Shown: positions 45,645 through 54,003 of the stretch, piece after piece
How the letters are laid out: each line of letters opens with the position of its first letter
Position numbering within the stretch: the stretch's first letter is position 1
Source of the DNA: Nocardioides sp. BGMRC 2183
GTDB taxonomy: Bacteria > Actinomycetota > Actinomycetes > Propionibacteriales > Nocardioidaceae
NCBI GenBank assembly: GCA_008123405.1
Contig: VSSA01000005.1
Location: 273,035 to 337,034, forward strand
DNA length: 64,000 nt
Direction: 5' to 3'
Position numbers and translations under genes: made by a program
The notes under the pieces: model-generated
Told to the model about the DNA's origin: nothing
What the model saw: only the letters and a program-made list of their open reading frames with translations
The model's database searches: none

Positions 45645-46535
45645 GTGGCCACAAGCCACAAGCGGGAAACCGCGCGACGCAAGCCCCGAGCCGCTGCCAT
45701 CGCAGGCCCCTTGGCCGTGCTGGCGACCGGCGCCGCCGTCACCATCGGCGTGCTCGCCACCGGCCCATCGAGCTCCCTGACCGCCCTGGACTCCACCAAC
45801 GCCGCCGCCGGCATCGGCTCGGCGGCCGGTGAACGCAAGAGCGACGAGCGGGCGACCACCCGCGACCGGGAGGTGGTCTCCCGCGACGTCGTGGACCGCA
45901 CCCCTCTGGTCGCGCTGAGTCCGGTCGAGCAACTGATGACCGACGACGCCGTCGCCAAGGCGATCAACAACGCGTCGGCCAAGCAGTGGACCACGGAGAC
46001 GCTCAACCTCTGGACGCGTCCTGACGACCAGGCGAAGAACACCGGTGAGATCGAGGAGTCCGAGCGGGTCCTGGTCACCGGTCGCAGCTTCGGTGACCGG
46101 GTGGAGATCGTCGTCGACGACAAGGCCTACTGGGTCACCGCGGGATACCTGGACGAAGAGAAGCCGGCGATCGCCAGCGTCGACGGTCAGTGCACCAACG
46201 GCACCACCATCGACAGCGGCGTCAGCGCCTCCATCGTGAAGATCCACCAGGCGGTGTGCAGCGGCTGGCCGTCGATCAGCACCTACGGCACGCTGCGCGG
46301 CGGTGGCGGTGACCACGGCTCGGGTCGCGCCGTCGACATCATGGTCTCCGGTGGGATGGGCTGGGAGGTCGCGGAGTTCTTGCGCGAGAACTACTCCGCC
46401 TTCGGGATCAGCTACATCATCTACGAGCAGCAGATCTGGTCCGTGGAGCGTTCCGGCGAAGGCTGGCGAGGCATGGAGGACCGCGGTTCGGTCACCGCCA
46501 ACCACTTCGACCACGTGCACGTCTCGGTCTACTGA
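45645..46535 (+). CDS. Secreted LAS-type peptidase-like protein with SH3-like domain
   Basis: 296 residues. A transmembrane/signal segment lies at about 20-42; a low-complexity region follows, then an SH3-like part (TTETLNLWTRPDDQAKNTGE to TAGYLDEEKP). The C-terminal domain has DHGSGRAVDIMV and NHFDHVHVSVY, i.e. H-x6-D and H-x-H zinc ligands of the LAS (lysostaphin/D-Ala-D-Ala peptidase) superfamily, plus CTNGTTIDSG...VCSGWPS, a likely disulfide. It probably acts on peptidoglycan outside the cell; cleavage site is unknown. AAAGGA precedes the GTG. Confidence 0.82.
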   Translation: MATSHKRETARRKPRAAAIAGPLAVLATGAAVTIGVLATGPSSSLTALDSTNAAAGIGSAAGERKSDERATTRDREVVSRDVVDRTPLVALSPVEQLMTDDAVAKAINNASAKQWTTETLNLWTRPDDQAKNTGEIEESERVLVTGRSFGDRVEIVVDDKAYWVTAGYLDEEKPAIASVDGQCTNGTTIDSGVSASIVKIHQAVCSGWPSISTYGTLRGGGGDHGSGRAVDIMVSGGMGWEVAEFLRENYSAFGISYIIYEQQIWSVERSGEGWRGMEDRGSVTANHFDHVHVSVY

Positions 46536-46598
46536 GGACGTCTCCACGACGCGGCGCCAGGAGTCAGTCGCGGCGTCGCTATCGATAGGGTCGCGGGC

Positions 46599-47864
46599 GT
46601 GGACGAGGTCGAGCGCTGGTACGACGACGCCGACCGCGAGCGCATCGTCCCCGAACCCCCGAAGCGGGTCGACGCACCCGAGCGCCTGCCGTTCGAGCGC
46701 GACCGGGCCCGGGTGGTGCATGCCGCATCGTTCCGTCGGCTCGCGGCCAAGACCCAGGTGGTCGGGCCGCAGAGCGACGACTTCGTCCGCAATCGGCTGA
46801 CCCACAGTCTCGAGGTCGCCCAGATCGCACGGGACCTCTCCCGCGCGCTCGGCACCCACCCCGATATCGCCGAGACCGCGGCACTGGCGCACGACCTCGG
46901 TCATCCGCCGTTCGGGCACAACGGGGAGCGCGCCCTGCACGCACTGGCGGGGGCCTGCGGCGGGTTCGAGGGCAACGCGCAGACGCTGCGACTGCTGACC
47001 CGGCTGGAGGCGAAGACCGCGGACGCCGCCGGAGCCTCGGCTGGGCTCAACCTCACCCGCGCCACCTTGGACGCCTGCACCAAGTACCCCTGGCCGGTGG
47101 AGGAGGCGCCTCCCGCAGGCGGGGTGCACGCCGACGGGGTGGCCGTGACCGGGATCAAGTTCGGTGTCTACGCCGACGACCGTGCCACCTTCGACTGGCT
47201 GCGGCGCGGTGCGCCGGCCCAGCGGCGCTGCGTCGAGGCGCAGGTGATGGACCTGGCCGACGACGTCGCCTACTCGGTGCACGACGTGGAGGACGGCACC
47301 GTCGCCGGGAAGATCGACCTGACCCGCATCGACACCGCCGGCGTCTGGGCGACGATCCGCGCCTGGTACCTCCCGTCGATGACCGACGAGGGCCTCGATG
47401 CCGCGCTCGAGCGGCTCCGTGCGGTCGGCAGCTGGCCGCGGACGCCGTACGACGGCAGCCGGGCCAGCCTGGCCGCGCTGAAGAACCTGACCAGTGATCT
47501 CATCGGCCGGTTCTGCGGGGCTGTCCAACAAGCCACCTTCGCCGCACAGCCGCGCCCGTTCGTGCGCTACCGGGGTGACCTGGTGATCCCCGACGACACC
47601 CGCTCGGAGATCACGCTGCTCAAGGGGATCGCCGCCCACTACGTGATGCAGGATCACGACAGGGTCGAGCTGCAGCGCCGCCAGCGGGAGCTGCTCACCG
47701 AGCTGGTGGCGACGCTCGTGGAGCGCCCTGATGCGCTCGACGAGGCGCACCGCGCCGATCTGACGGCAGCCAGCGACGACGCGGCACGACTGCGCGTGGT
47801 GATCGATCAGGTCGCGTCGCTGACCGACGCGAGTGCGGTGAACTGGCATACCGCCCTCACATAG
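46599..47864 (+). CDS. dgt: Deoxyguanosine triphosphate triphosphohydrolase-like protein
   Basis: 421 residues with an HD domain: NRLTHSLEVAQIARDLSRAL near 67, HDLGHPPFGHNGERALHAL near 97, and the later acidic Asp in MDLADDVAYSVHDVEDG. These are the metal-binding H..HD..D residues of dGTPases, which split dNTP into nucleoside and triphosphate. The GTG start has TAGGGT seven bases upstream. In actinobacteria dgt directly precedes dnaG; here a choice-of-anchor protein gene and an L,D-transpeptidase gene lie between. Its 3' end is followed by a strong hairpin. Confidence 0.93.
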   Translation: MDEVERWYDDADRERIVPEPPKRVDAPERLPFERDRARVVHAASFRRLAAKTQVVGPQSDDFVRNRLTHSLEVAQIARDLSRALGTHPDIAETAALAHDLGHPPFGHNGERALHALAGACGGFEGNAQTLRLLTRLEAKTADAAGASAGLNLTRATLDACTKYPWPVEEAPPAGGVHADGVAVTGIKFGVYADDRATFDWLRRGAPAQRRCVEAQVMDLADDVAYSVHDVEDGTVAGKIDLTRIDTAGVWATIRAWYLPSMTDEGLDAALERLRAVGSWPRTPYDGSRASLAALKNLTSDLIGRFCGAVQQATFAAQPRPFVRYRGDLVIPDDTRSEITLLKGIAAHYVMQDHDRVELQRRQRELLTELVATLVERPDALDEAHRADLTAASDDAARLRVVIDQVASLTDASAVNWHTALT

Positions 47865-47871
47865 ACGCGGC

Positions 47872-47905
47872 GACGGGGCTGAACCCTGAAGGGTCCAGCC
47901 CCGTC
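47872..47905. terminator. Bidirectional terminator hairpin after dgt
   Basis: GACGGGGCTG (47872-47881) and CAGCCCCGTC (47896-47905) pair exactly, and AACCCT/AGGGTC extends the stem with one wobble, leaving a two-base loop. It lies between the convergent dgt and the choice-of-anchor gene. No T-run. Confidence 0.75.
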
Positions 47906-47946
47906 TCAGAAGCGCCGCGATCTGGCTGGGGACAGTGTGGGGACAG

Positions 47947-48888
47947 TCAGCCGGTAACCGGGGCGTTGGTCGTGATCGGGTCGGTCGGGGTGGGTGCGTC
48001 CGACGGGTCGTCCGGGTCCTCCGGGTTCGGAGTACGGCTGGTGACCTCGCCGCACGTCGAGGACGCCACGGTCAGCTCGACCTGGTCGAACAGGTTCAGG
48101 TAGAGGGCGTCGACGGTGAAGGTGCCGTCGGAGTTCTTCGTCTGGCGGTTGACGGTCAGCGTGAGCAGACCCGGGATCGAGACCGACTTGTTGGGCGCGT
48201 TGGTGTCGATCCGCGGTGAGAGGCCTGCGACCGCTAGGTCGGCGATCGCGACCGTCCCGGTGTTGCCGTTGCACTCCGAGGTCACCGCGTCAGCCTCGAT
48301 GAGGTCGCTGCCGGCCGCCAGGTCGCACAGGTCGCCGAGCTGGTCGGGGAGGAGCTCGGAGAGGTCCAGGGCGGTGACCAGGCTCAGGTCGAGACCGGCC
48401 TGACCGGCGCCGTTGACGACCTGCTCGAGCAGCTGCGGCAGCAGGGTGCCGGTGGCGGGGTCGATGATCTGGTCGGCGATGGTGCCGAGCGGGATCTGGT
48501 CCAGGGCGTCGCAGGCCGGCTGGAGCTGGGTGAAGAGCTCGGCGAGCTGGGGTGCCTGCTCCAGGATCCCGCCGCCGATGCCGAGGTCGGTGACGCTGGA
48601 GCTCGCCTTCCCGTTGCGGGCGCTCACGTTGACCACGCCTCCGGTCAGCAGCGGGTTGTCGGGGATGGCGATGAGGGAGTCCTCGACCTGCTTGCCGTCC
48701 TTGGAGGTGACCGACGGGATCCGGTCGATGACCGCGGTACCGGCGCCGGTGAGCTCGAGACCGAACGCGGAGGAAGGCTGGCCGGCCGCGCTCGCCGTGC
48801 CGCTTCCACCCACCAGGGCGACGCAGACACCGCCGGCGACGAGCGCAAGCGTGCTGCCCGTGGCGGCGATCAGGCGGGTGAACTTCAT
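47947..48888 (-). CDS. Choice-of-anchor P-like secreted protein
   Basis: 313 residues. A signal peptide (IAATGSTLALVAGGVCVALV, cleaved near GTASAAG) precedes a repetitive, all-beta-like body with SSAFGLELTGAGTAVIDRIP, GGVVNVSARNGKASSSVTDL and conserved Cys pairs, ending in a Pro/Asp/Thr-rich tail. It resembles the choice-of-anchor P family of actinobacterial surface proteins, whose functions are not known. GAGAGGAACACC precedes the ATG. No sorting signal (LPxTG) is visible at the end. Confidence 0.7.
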   Translation of the reverse strand: MKFTRLIAATGSTLALVAGGVCVALVGGSGTASAAGQPSSAFGLELTGAGTAVIDRIPSVTSKDGKQVEDSLIAIPDNPLLTGGVVNVSARNGKASSSVTDLGIGGGILEQAPQLAELFTQLQPACDALDQIPLGTIADQIIDPATGTLLPQLLEQVVNGAGQAGLDLSLVTALDLSELLPDQLGDLCDLAAGSDLIEADAVTSECNGNTGTVAIADLAVAGLSPRIDTNAPNKSVSIPGLLTLTVNRQTKNSDGTFTVDALYLNLFDQVELTVASSTCGEVTSRTPNPEDPDDPSDAPTPTDPITTNAPVTG

Positions 48889-48948
48889 GGTGTTCCTCTC
48901 TTCGGCTGCGTCGCAGTGACGCGATGGGGGGTGCTCGGCAGGATCGGG

Positions 48949-49758
48949 TCAGGCGTCGTCGATGAGTACGGCGGTCCCGAACGGGACCGTGCGCAGGGCT
49001 TCGAGGGCGTCATCGGGCACGCGGATGCAGCCATGGCTGATCGCCTGGCCGAAGACGCTCGGGTCGGTCCAGCCGTGGATCGCCACGGTGCCGGGGCCGC
49101 CGCCGTACGTGTCGAGGGTCTGGCTGTGTGAGCCCAGCGGGAGGATGTAGGGGGAGAACGACTGCTGCTGGTCGACCAGCTGGCCGAGCACGAAGGTGCG
49201 GCCGGTGGGCGTCGGCGTGCCCGACGCGCCGACGGCGACAGTCCAGCTGCCGGTCGGCACGCCGTCCTCGAAGAGCTCCAGGGTGCGCGAGCCGACGTGG
49301 ACGCGGATCAGGAACCGACTTTTCGCCTCGTCGAGCTTGCCGCTGCGCAACCAGCCGGTGGAGCCGTTCGGGCGGGACGGGAGCAGGACCCGGACCCAGG
49401 CGCCGCGCTCGGCGATCACCGGCAACCAGGTGTCACCGAACTGCTGGGGTCCGACCTTGGCGATCGCGGTGCCGTCCGGAGCGTCGAAGACCGGGACCAC
49501 CGCCCGAGGATGGACCACCACCCCGGAGGGGACCTCGTCGGCGGCGCGATCGCGCGGTGCCGCCTTCACCCGGGTCGCGGTGGTGGAGGGGGTGAGCTTC
49601 TTCAGGTTGACCGGGGTGACGGTGACCGTGTCAGCGACGGGTTCGGGGTCGTTGCCGTAGGACTTGACCGCGACTACGAGGGCGGCACACGCCAGCAGTG
49701 CGATCACGACAGCAGCGAGCCGGTTGCCCCGACTCGGCCCGTCTGCCGACTCCGTCAT
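48949..49758 (-). CDS. L,D-transpeptidase (YkuD domain)
   Basis: 269 residues. One N-terminal membrane anchor (AAVVIALLACAALVVAVKSY), then a beta-rich SH3-like region (GVVVHPRAVVPVFDAPDG; TGWLRSGKLDEA), and a C-terminal YkuD domain with IHGWTDPSVFGQAISHGCIR, catalytic Cys in the SHGCIRV motif. It forms 3-3 or Lpp-type cross-links in peptidoglycan from tetrapeptide stems. GGAGGGAACG precedes the ATG at 49758; a longer upstream frame lacks that site. Divergent from dnaG. Confidence 0.93.
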   Translation of the reverse strand: MTESADGPSRGNRLAAVVIALLACAALVVAVKSYGNDPEPVADTVTVTPVNLKKLTPSTTATRVKAAPRDRAADEVPSGVVVHPRAVVPVFDAPDGTAIAKVGPQQFGDTWLPVIAERGAWVRVLLPSRPNGSTGWLRSGKLDEAKSRFLIRVHVGSRTLELFEDGVPTGSWTVAVGASGTPTPTGRTFVLGQLVDQQQSFSPYILPLGSHSQTLDTYGGGPGTVAIHGWTDPSVFGQAISHGCIRVPDDALEALRTVPFGTAVLIDDA

Positions 49759-49929
49759 CGTTCCCTCCGCAGGGTTGTCCGCGGCGTCTCCCCGCACCGC
49801 TTCACCCGACCAACGACGCAACGTGGTGGGGGTCACGCCTCCTGCGACGAAATGTCGCGGACGTCTTCACCGGGTCGCTCGGTCGAGTAGCGGCGGGCTG
49901 GCCGGGCGAGTAGTGGCGGAACCTCTCAG

Positions 49930-49941
49930 TAGGATCGGCGT
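49930..49941 (+). promoter_or_regulatory. Leaderless-type -10 box before dnaG
   Basis: TAGGAT at 49930-49935 is followed by six bases and the ATG of dnaG. No Shine-Dalgarno sequence is seen. Confidence 0.45.
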
Positions 49942-51858
49942 ATGGCAGGCCGGATCCGTGAGGAGGACATCGCCACGGTCCGGGAGAAGGCGCGGATCGA
50001 TGAGGTCGTCTCCGCCTACGTCACCCTCCGCAACGCCGGCGGCGGCTCCCAGAAGGGATTGTGTCCCTTCCACGACGAGAAGACGCCGTCGTTCAACGTC
50101 AACCCGTCCCGGGGTTTCTGGCATTGCTTCGGCTGCGGGGAGGGCGGCGACGCGATCGGCTTCCTGATGAAGATCGACGGGCTCGGCTTCGCCGAGGCGG
50201 TCGAGCGGCTCGCCGACCAGTACGGCGTGCTCCTCCGCCGGGAGGAGGGTGGTCCGGACGAGCGCCCGCAGGGCCCGCAGCGTCGCCGTCTGATCGAGGC
50301 GCATGCTGTCGCCCAGGAGTTCTACGCCCAGCAGCTGCGCGGTCCCGAGGCCCTCGAGGCGCGCCGGTTCCTCGACCAGCGTGGCTTCGACCAGGCGGCG
50401 GCGACCACGTTCGGCATCGGCTACGCGCCCCGGGACGGCGAGGCGCTGTGGCGTCACCTGCGTGAGGCGAAGTTCTCTTCCGAGGAGGTCATCGCGGCCG
50501 GACTCGTCGCGATGGGGCGCTCCCACTACGACCGCTTCCGGGGACGCCTGTTGTGGCCGATCCGCGAGGTCTCCGGCGACACGATCGGCTTCGGGGCGCG
50601 CCGCCTCTACGACGACGACAAGATCAGCGCCAAATACCTCAACACCCCCGAGACGCCGATCTACAAGAAGAGCCACGTCCTCTACGGGATCGACTTGGCC
50701 AGGCGCGAGATGGCCCGCTCCGCTCAAGCTGTGGTGGTCGAGGGATACACCGACGTGATGGCCTGCCATCTCTCCGGGGTGGGCACCGCGGTCGCCACCT
50801 GCGGCACCGCGTTCGGCGACGACCACGCCCGAGTGCTGCGGCGCTTCATCGACGACCGACGCGCCTTCGGCGGCGAGGTCATCTTCACCTTCGACGGCGA
50901 CTCGGCCGGTCAGCAGGCAGCGCTCAAGGCGTTCGAGGGCGACCAGCGTTTCGTGGCGCAGACCTACATCGCTGTCGCGCCGGCGGGTCAGGACCCGTGC
51001 GATCTGAGGATCAACGCGGGTGAGGAGGCGGTGCGTGAGCTCATTGCCGGACGCCGCCCGCTCTACCGGTTCGCGCTGGAGAGCGTGGTCAACCGGTTCG
51101 ACCTCGACCGCGCCGACGGGCGTGTCGACGCGGTGCGGGAGGCCGCTCGCCTGGTCGCTTCGGTGCGGGACCAGTCCAAGGTGACCGCGTTCGCCCAGGA
51201 GGTGTCGAAGATGGTCGGCGCCGACATCGACACCAATGCTGTGCTCGCGGAGGTGCGGCGGGCTGGCCGGCGCGGTCAGCAGCGCGGCGGCGCGCCGGAC
51301 CGGACTGCGCAGCGTCCCGCCGGAGGTGGGGGCGAGACGACGGCTGAGGAGTCGCCGGGCCCGGCGGTCGTCGTACCGGATCCGGGGGACCCGCGGTATG
51401 CGATCGAGCGGGAGACGCTCAAGCTGGTGCTGCAGCACCCGATGGCGATCGGGCGCACCACTGCCGAGATCAGCGTCGACGACTTCACCCATCCCGTCTA
51501 CGCCGGTGTGTGGCAGGTGGTCGCGGCCGCCGGTGGGCCGGCCGCGGGGAGCGGGGATGAGGGCTGGGCGGCCAAGGTGCGCGCCGGCGCGACCGAACCC
51601 ACGATCGCCTCGACGGTGACCGCGCTGGCGGTCGAGCCCATCCGCACCGCTCGTGAGCCCGACGCCACCTATGTTGCCGGGCATGTCTTCCGGCTGCTCG
51701 AGCTGACCGTGCAGCGACGGATCGCGGACCTGAAGTCGAAGCTGCAGCGCACCGACCCGGCAAGTCAGCCCGACGACTACCGCGCTCTCTTCGGCCAGCT
51801 CGCCGCTCTCGAGCAGCACCGCAGGACGCTGCGCAACCGGATCGTGGGTGCGCCATGA
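49942..51858 (+). CDS. dnaG: DNA primase
   Basis: 638 residues. The N-terminal CHC2 zinc finger has CPFHDEKTPSFNVNPSRGFW and CFGCGEGGDAIGFL; the Toprim/catalytic core (about 255-345) has VVVEGYTDVMACHLSGVGTA and FTFDGDSAGQQAALKAFEGD with the metal acids. The C-terminal helicase-interacting region follows a Gly/Pro/Ala-rich linker near 435-475. It makes RNA primers at the replication fork. The stop overlaps the ATG of the next gene (ATGA). Confidence 0.97.
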   Translation: MAGRIREEDIATVREKARIDEVVSAYVTLRNAGGGSQKGLCPFHDEKTPSFNVNPSRGFWHCFGCGEGGDAIGFLMKIDGLGFAEAVERLADQYGVLLRREEGGPDERPQGPQRRRLIEAHAVAQEFYAQQLRGPEALEARRFLDQRGFDQAAATTFGIGYAPRDGEALWRHLREAKFSSEEVIAAGLVAMGRSHYDRFRGRLLWPIREVSGDTIGFGARRLYDDDKISAKYLNTPETPIYKKSHVLYGIDLARREMARSAQAVVVEGYTDVMACHLSGVGTAVATCGTAFGDDHARVLRRFIDDRRAFGGEVIFTFDGDSAGQQAALKAFEGDQRFVAQTYIAVAPAGQDPCDLRINAGEEAVRELIAGRRPLYRFALESVVNRFDLDRADGRVDAVREAARLVASVRDQSKVTAFAQEVSKMVGADIDTNAVLAEVRRAGRRGQQRGGAPDRTAQRPAGGGGETTAEESPGPAVVVPDPGDPRYAIERETLKLVLQHPMAIGRTTAEISVDDFTHPVYAGVWQVVAAAGGPAAGSGDEGWAAKVRAGATEPTIASTVTALAVEPIRTAREPDATYVAGHVFRLLELTVQRRIADLKSKLQRTDPASQPDDYRALFGQLAALEQHRRTLRNRIVGAP

Positions 51859-52349
51859 GCCCGGGACGTGCCCGTTTCGGTCGAGTACGGCGTCCAGCGG
51901 TGCCGGTACCGGCCGGCGAGCGGCTGCTGGCCTGGGCCGAGGGACCGGGGGGCGCCGTCGGCGGCACCCGTGAGGCGCTCTACCTCCCGCACCGACTGCC
52001 CTGGGAGCAGATCGCAGCCGCGCGCTGGGACGAGGAGGAGGGGCTGCTCCGGGTCACCGAGGTGGCCCCGTGGGGCGTCGTACCGCCCAGTCATGAGGTG
52101 CCGCTGGACGGCGCCATGCGGCTGCTGCAGCTGGTGCGGGAGCGCGTCACCGCCACCATCGTGCTGCAGCGTCAGGTGCCCCTCAGTGGTCGCCACGGCG
52201 CCCGCATCTTCGCCCGGCGCCCCCCGCACAGCACCGCGCCGCTCGCCTGGTTCGTCGAGTACGACGAGGGCCTGGACCCTGCCGATCCGGCGGTGCGCGA
52301 ACAGGTCGACGCCGCCCTCGCCGTGGCCCGCAGCGACGTCGGAGAGTGA
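51855..52349 (+). CDS. Conserved hypothetical protein, dnaG-linked
   Basis: 164 residues, overlapping the dnaG stop by four bases. Readable parts are VPAGERLLAWAEGPGGAVGG, TREALYLPHRLPWEQIAAAR and VTATIVLQRQVPLSGRHGAR. It has no signal peptide or membrane helix. The tight coupling to dnaG suggests co-translation. The sequence suggests a PH-like or small beta-barrel domain but I cannot assign function. A tRNA-Asn gene lies 97 bp downstream. Confidence 0.75.
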   Translation: MSPGRARFGRVRRPAVPVPAGERLLAWAEGPGGAVGGTREALYLPHRLPWEQIAAARWDEEEGLLRVTEVAPWGVVPPSHEVPLDGAMRLLQLVRERVTATIVLQRQVPLSGRHGARIFARRPPHSTAPLAWFVEYDEGLDPADPAVREQVDAALAVARSDVGE

Positions 52350-52384
52350 AGGAGCGTCCCGTCCGTCACGGCGACCGGCCCGAT

Positions 52385-52414
52385 TTCATCTCCGCCGCTC
52401 CGGGTTGCTACTGT
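52385..52414 (+). promoter_or_regulatory. Putative tRNA-Asn promoter
   Basis: TTCATC (52385-52390) and TACTGT (52409-52414) are separated by 18 bases, a modest match to sigma-70 hexamers, and lie about 30 bp before the tRNA. Confidence 0.35.
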
Positions 52415-52446
52415 TTCCGCGCCGAAGCGGCCCTGGTGGCCGCTGA

Positions 52447-52519
52447 TCCCCCGTAGCTCAACTGGCAGAGCATGCGACTGTTAATCGCAGGGTTGTTGGT
52501 TCGAGTCCAACCGGGGGAG
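52447..52519 (+). tRNA. tRNA-Asn (GTT)
   Basis: 73 nt cloverleaf: acceptor TCCCCCG/CGGGGGA, D-stem GCTC/GAGC, anticodon stem TGCGA/TCGCA with loop CTGTTAA (anticodon GTT at 52480-52482), T-stem GTTGG/CCAAC with TTCGAGT loop, discriminator G. The 3' CCA is not encoded. All stems pair. Confidence 0.98.
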
Positions 52520-52527
52520 CCCACCAC

Positions 52528-52566
52528 GAGCCCCGTTTGACCTGCACACCAAGGTCAGGCGGGGTT
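52528..52566 (+). terminator. Hairpin after tRNA-Asn
   Basis: GAGCCCCGTTTGACCT pairs with AGGTCAGGCGGGGTTC with a few G-T wobbles, around an eight-base loop. It ends nine bases after the tRNA and is not followed by a T-run. Confidence 0.6.
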
Positions 52567-52640
52567 CGGCAATTCGGGACCGCCCGCTGTCCGAGCGGTC
52601 GCAGTGTCAACCGGCGGCGTTCAACGGACGTCTATCAGTC

Positions 52641-53315
52641 GTGTACCGAGGCGGACCAGATCATGAAGGCGCCATCGCGCGAACGTCCCTGCCGCACCTG
52701 GTGGCACTGCTGGCGCTGACACTCGTGGCGCTGCTCGCCGGCTGCGGGAATGAGGGTGGCAGCGACCCGGTCAGCGCGCCGACGCAGAGCCCACCGCCCC
52801 AGAGCACGCCAGCCTCGACCCCACCGACCGAGTCCGAGACGGACGGCGCGACCCGCCGCCCACCGGCGTTCCCGCAGCATCCGCGATCGCAGACCGCCGA
52901 CTCCGGACGGACGAGCCTGGTGCTGACCGACGTTCGCGTCGTCGAACACGAGCGCTTCGATCGCGTCGTCCTGACGTTCTCCGGCAAGGGCCGACCGGGC
53001 TGGTCGGTCGGCTACGTCGACACCGCGACGCTCGAGGGGAGTGGGGACGAGGTCCGCCTCGGCGGCGACGCGATCCTCGACATCTACGCCTCCGGCACGA
53101 CCTGGCCGGCACCCGACTACTACGACGGCCCCCGGCGCCTCCGGGCCGAGTCCGGCGGGGTCACTGAGGTCTACGTCGCCGGGACCTTCGAGGGCTCCAC
53201 GCAAGTGCTCGCGGGCATCGATGGCGACCGGGCCCCGTTCCGGGTCTTCGCCCGCACCGGCCCGTCACGACTCGTGGTCGACGTCCGTGTCGATGGGGGT
53301 GACGGAGTCGAATGA
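52641..53315 (+). CDS. AMIN-like domain lipoprotein
   Basis: 224 residues. Signal peptide with lipobox TLVALLAGC, then a Pro/Ser/Thr-rich linker of about 55 residues, and a domain starting LVLTDVRVVEHERFDRVVLT and ending RVFARTGPSRLVVDVRVDGG, which resembles the AMIN-like family of actinobacterial surface proteins, relatives of the cell-wall-targeting AMIN domain. The GTG start is used. Its 3' end overlaps the convergent GNAT gene by 51 bp. Function is not known. Confidence 0.75.
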   Translation: MYRGGPDHEGAIARTSLPHLVALLALTLVALLAGCGNEGGSDPVSAPTQSPPPQSTPASTPPTESETDGATRRPPAFPQHPRSQTADSGRTSLVLTDVRVVEHERFDRVVLTFSGKGRPGWSVGYVDTATLEGSGDEVRLGGDAILDIYASGTTWPAPDYYDGPRRLRAESGGVTEVYVAGTFEGSTQVLAGIDGDRAPFRVFARTGPSRLVVDVRVDGGDGVE

Positions 53316-53849
53316 GTCGTCGATCACTGCCTTGCCGGTGATCGGCAGGTTGACCAGCATCCGCTGATACCACTTCACGTCGATCCACTGGTCGAACTTG
53401 CGTCCGACCTGGGAGAGCTTGCCGACCTCCTGGAAGCCGCAGGCGCGGTGCAGTGCCTCGCTGGCTGGATTCGGCAGCGCGACCAGTGCGACAGCCGTGT
53501 GCACCCCGGAGATCGAGAGCGTCTCGAGCAGCGCCTCGTAGAGCAGCTTCCCGACGCCTTTGCCCCGTACCGAATCATCGAGATAGATCGAGGTCTCACG
53601 GGTCCGCTCATAGGCCAGACGGGGGCGGTAGGACCAGGAGTAGGCGTAGCCGACGACCCGTTCGTCGGCCTCGTCGACCGCCACGATCAGATGGTCGCCG
53701 GGGTGCTCGCCGTCCAGACGTTCCCGCCAGTAGTCGCGGTCGGGCGGCTCGAGGTCGAAGGTCGAGATGCTCGTCTCGACCGCATGAGAATAGATCCGGG
53801 AGACGTGTTCGAGGTCGGACTCGACGGCCAGCCTGGTGGCGTACGACAT
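53265..53849 (-). CDS. GNAT-family N-acetyltransferase (phosphinothricin-type)
   Basis: 194 residues. The family elements VESDLEHVSRIYSHAVETSI, the acetyl-CoA-binding DSVRGKGVGKLLYEALLETL and HRACGFQEVGKLSQVGRKFD are in the order seen in phosphinothricin/methionine-sulfoximine acetyltransferases. It likely acetylates a small amine; substrate is unknown. The ATG at 53849 is preferred because the fold starts there; the frame stays open much further upstream. Its end overlaps the AMIN-like gene on the other strand by 51 bp. Confidence 0.85.
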   Translation of the reverse strand: MSYATRLAVESDLEHVSRIYSHAVETSISTFDLEPPDRDYWRERLDGEHPGDHLIVAVDEADERVVGYAYSWSYRPRLAYERTRETSIYLDDSVRGKGVGKLLYEALLETLSISGVHTAVALVALPNPASEALHRACGFQEVGKLSQVGRKFDQWIDVKWYQRMLVNLPITGKAVIDDSFDSVTPIDTDVDHES

Positions 53850-54003
53850 CCGTCCATCTTCCAACCCCCGTCTCCACGCGCGCACCGCAGGGGGTTGCCG
53901 ATGCACGTTCTTGGCCTCGATGTCGCTGCACAACGCCGACGCACAGCCGCGACACAGCTTCGCGCACAGCGGATCCACAGGATTCTCGGCAAGAGTGGGA
54001 CCC

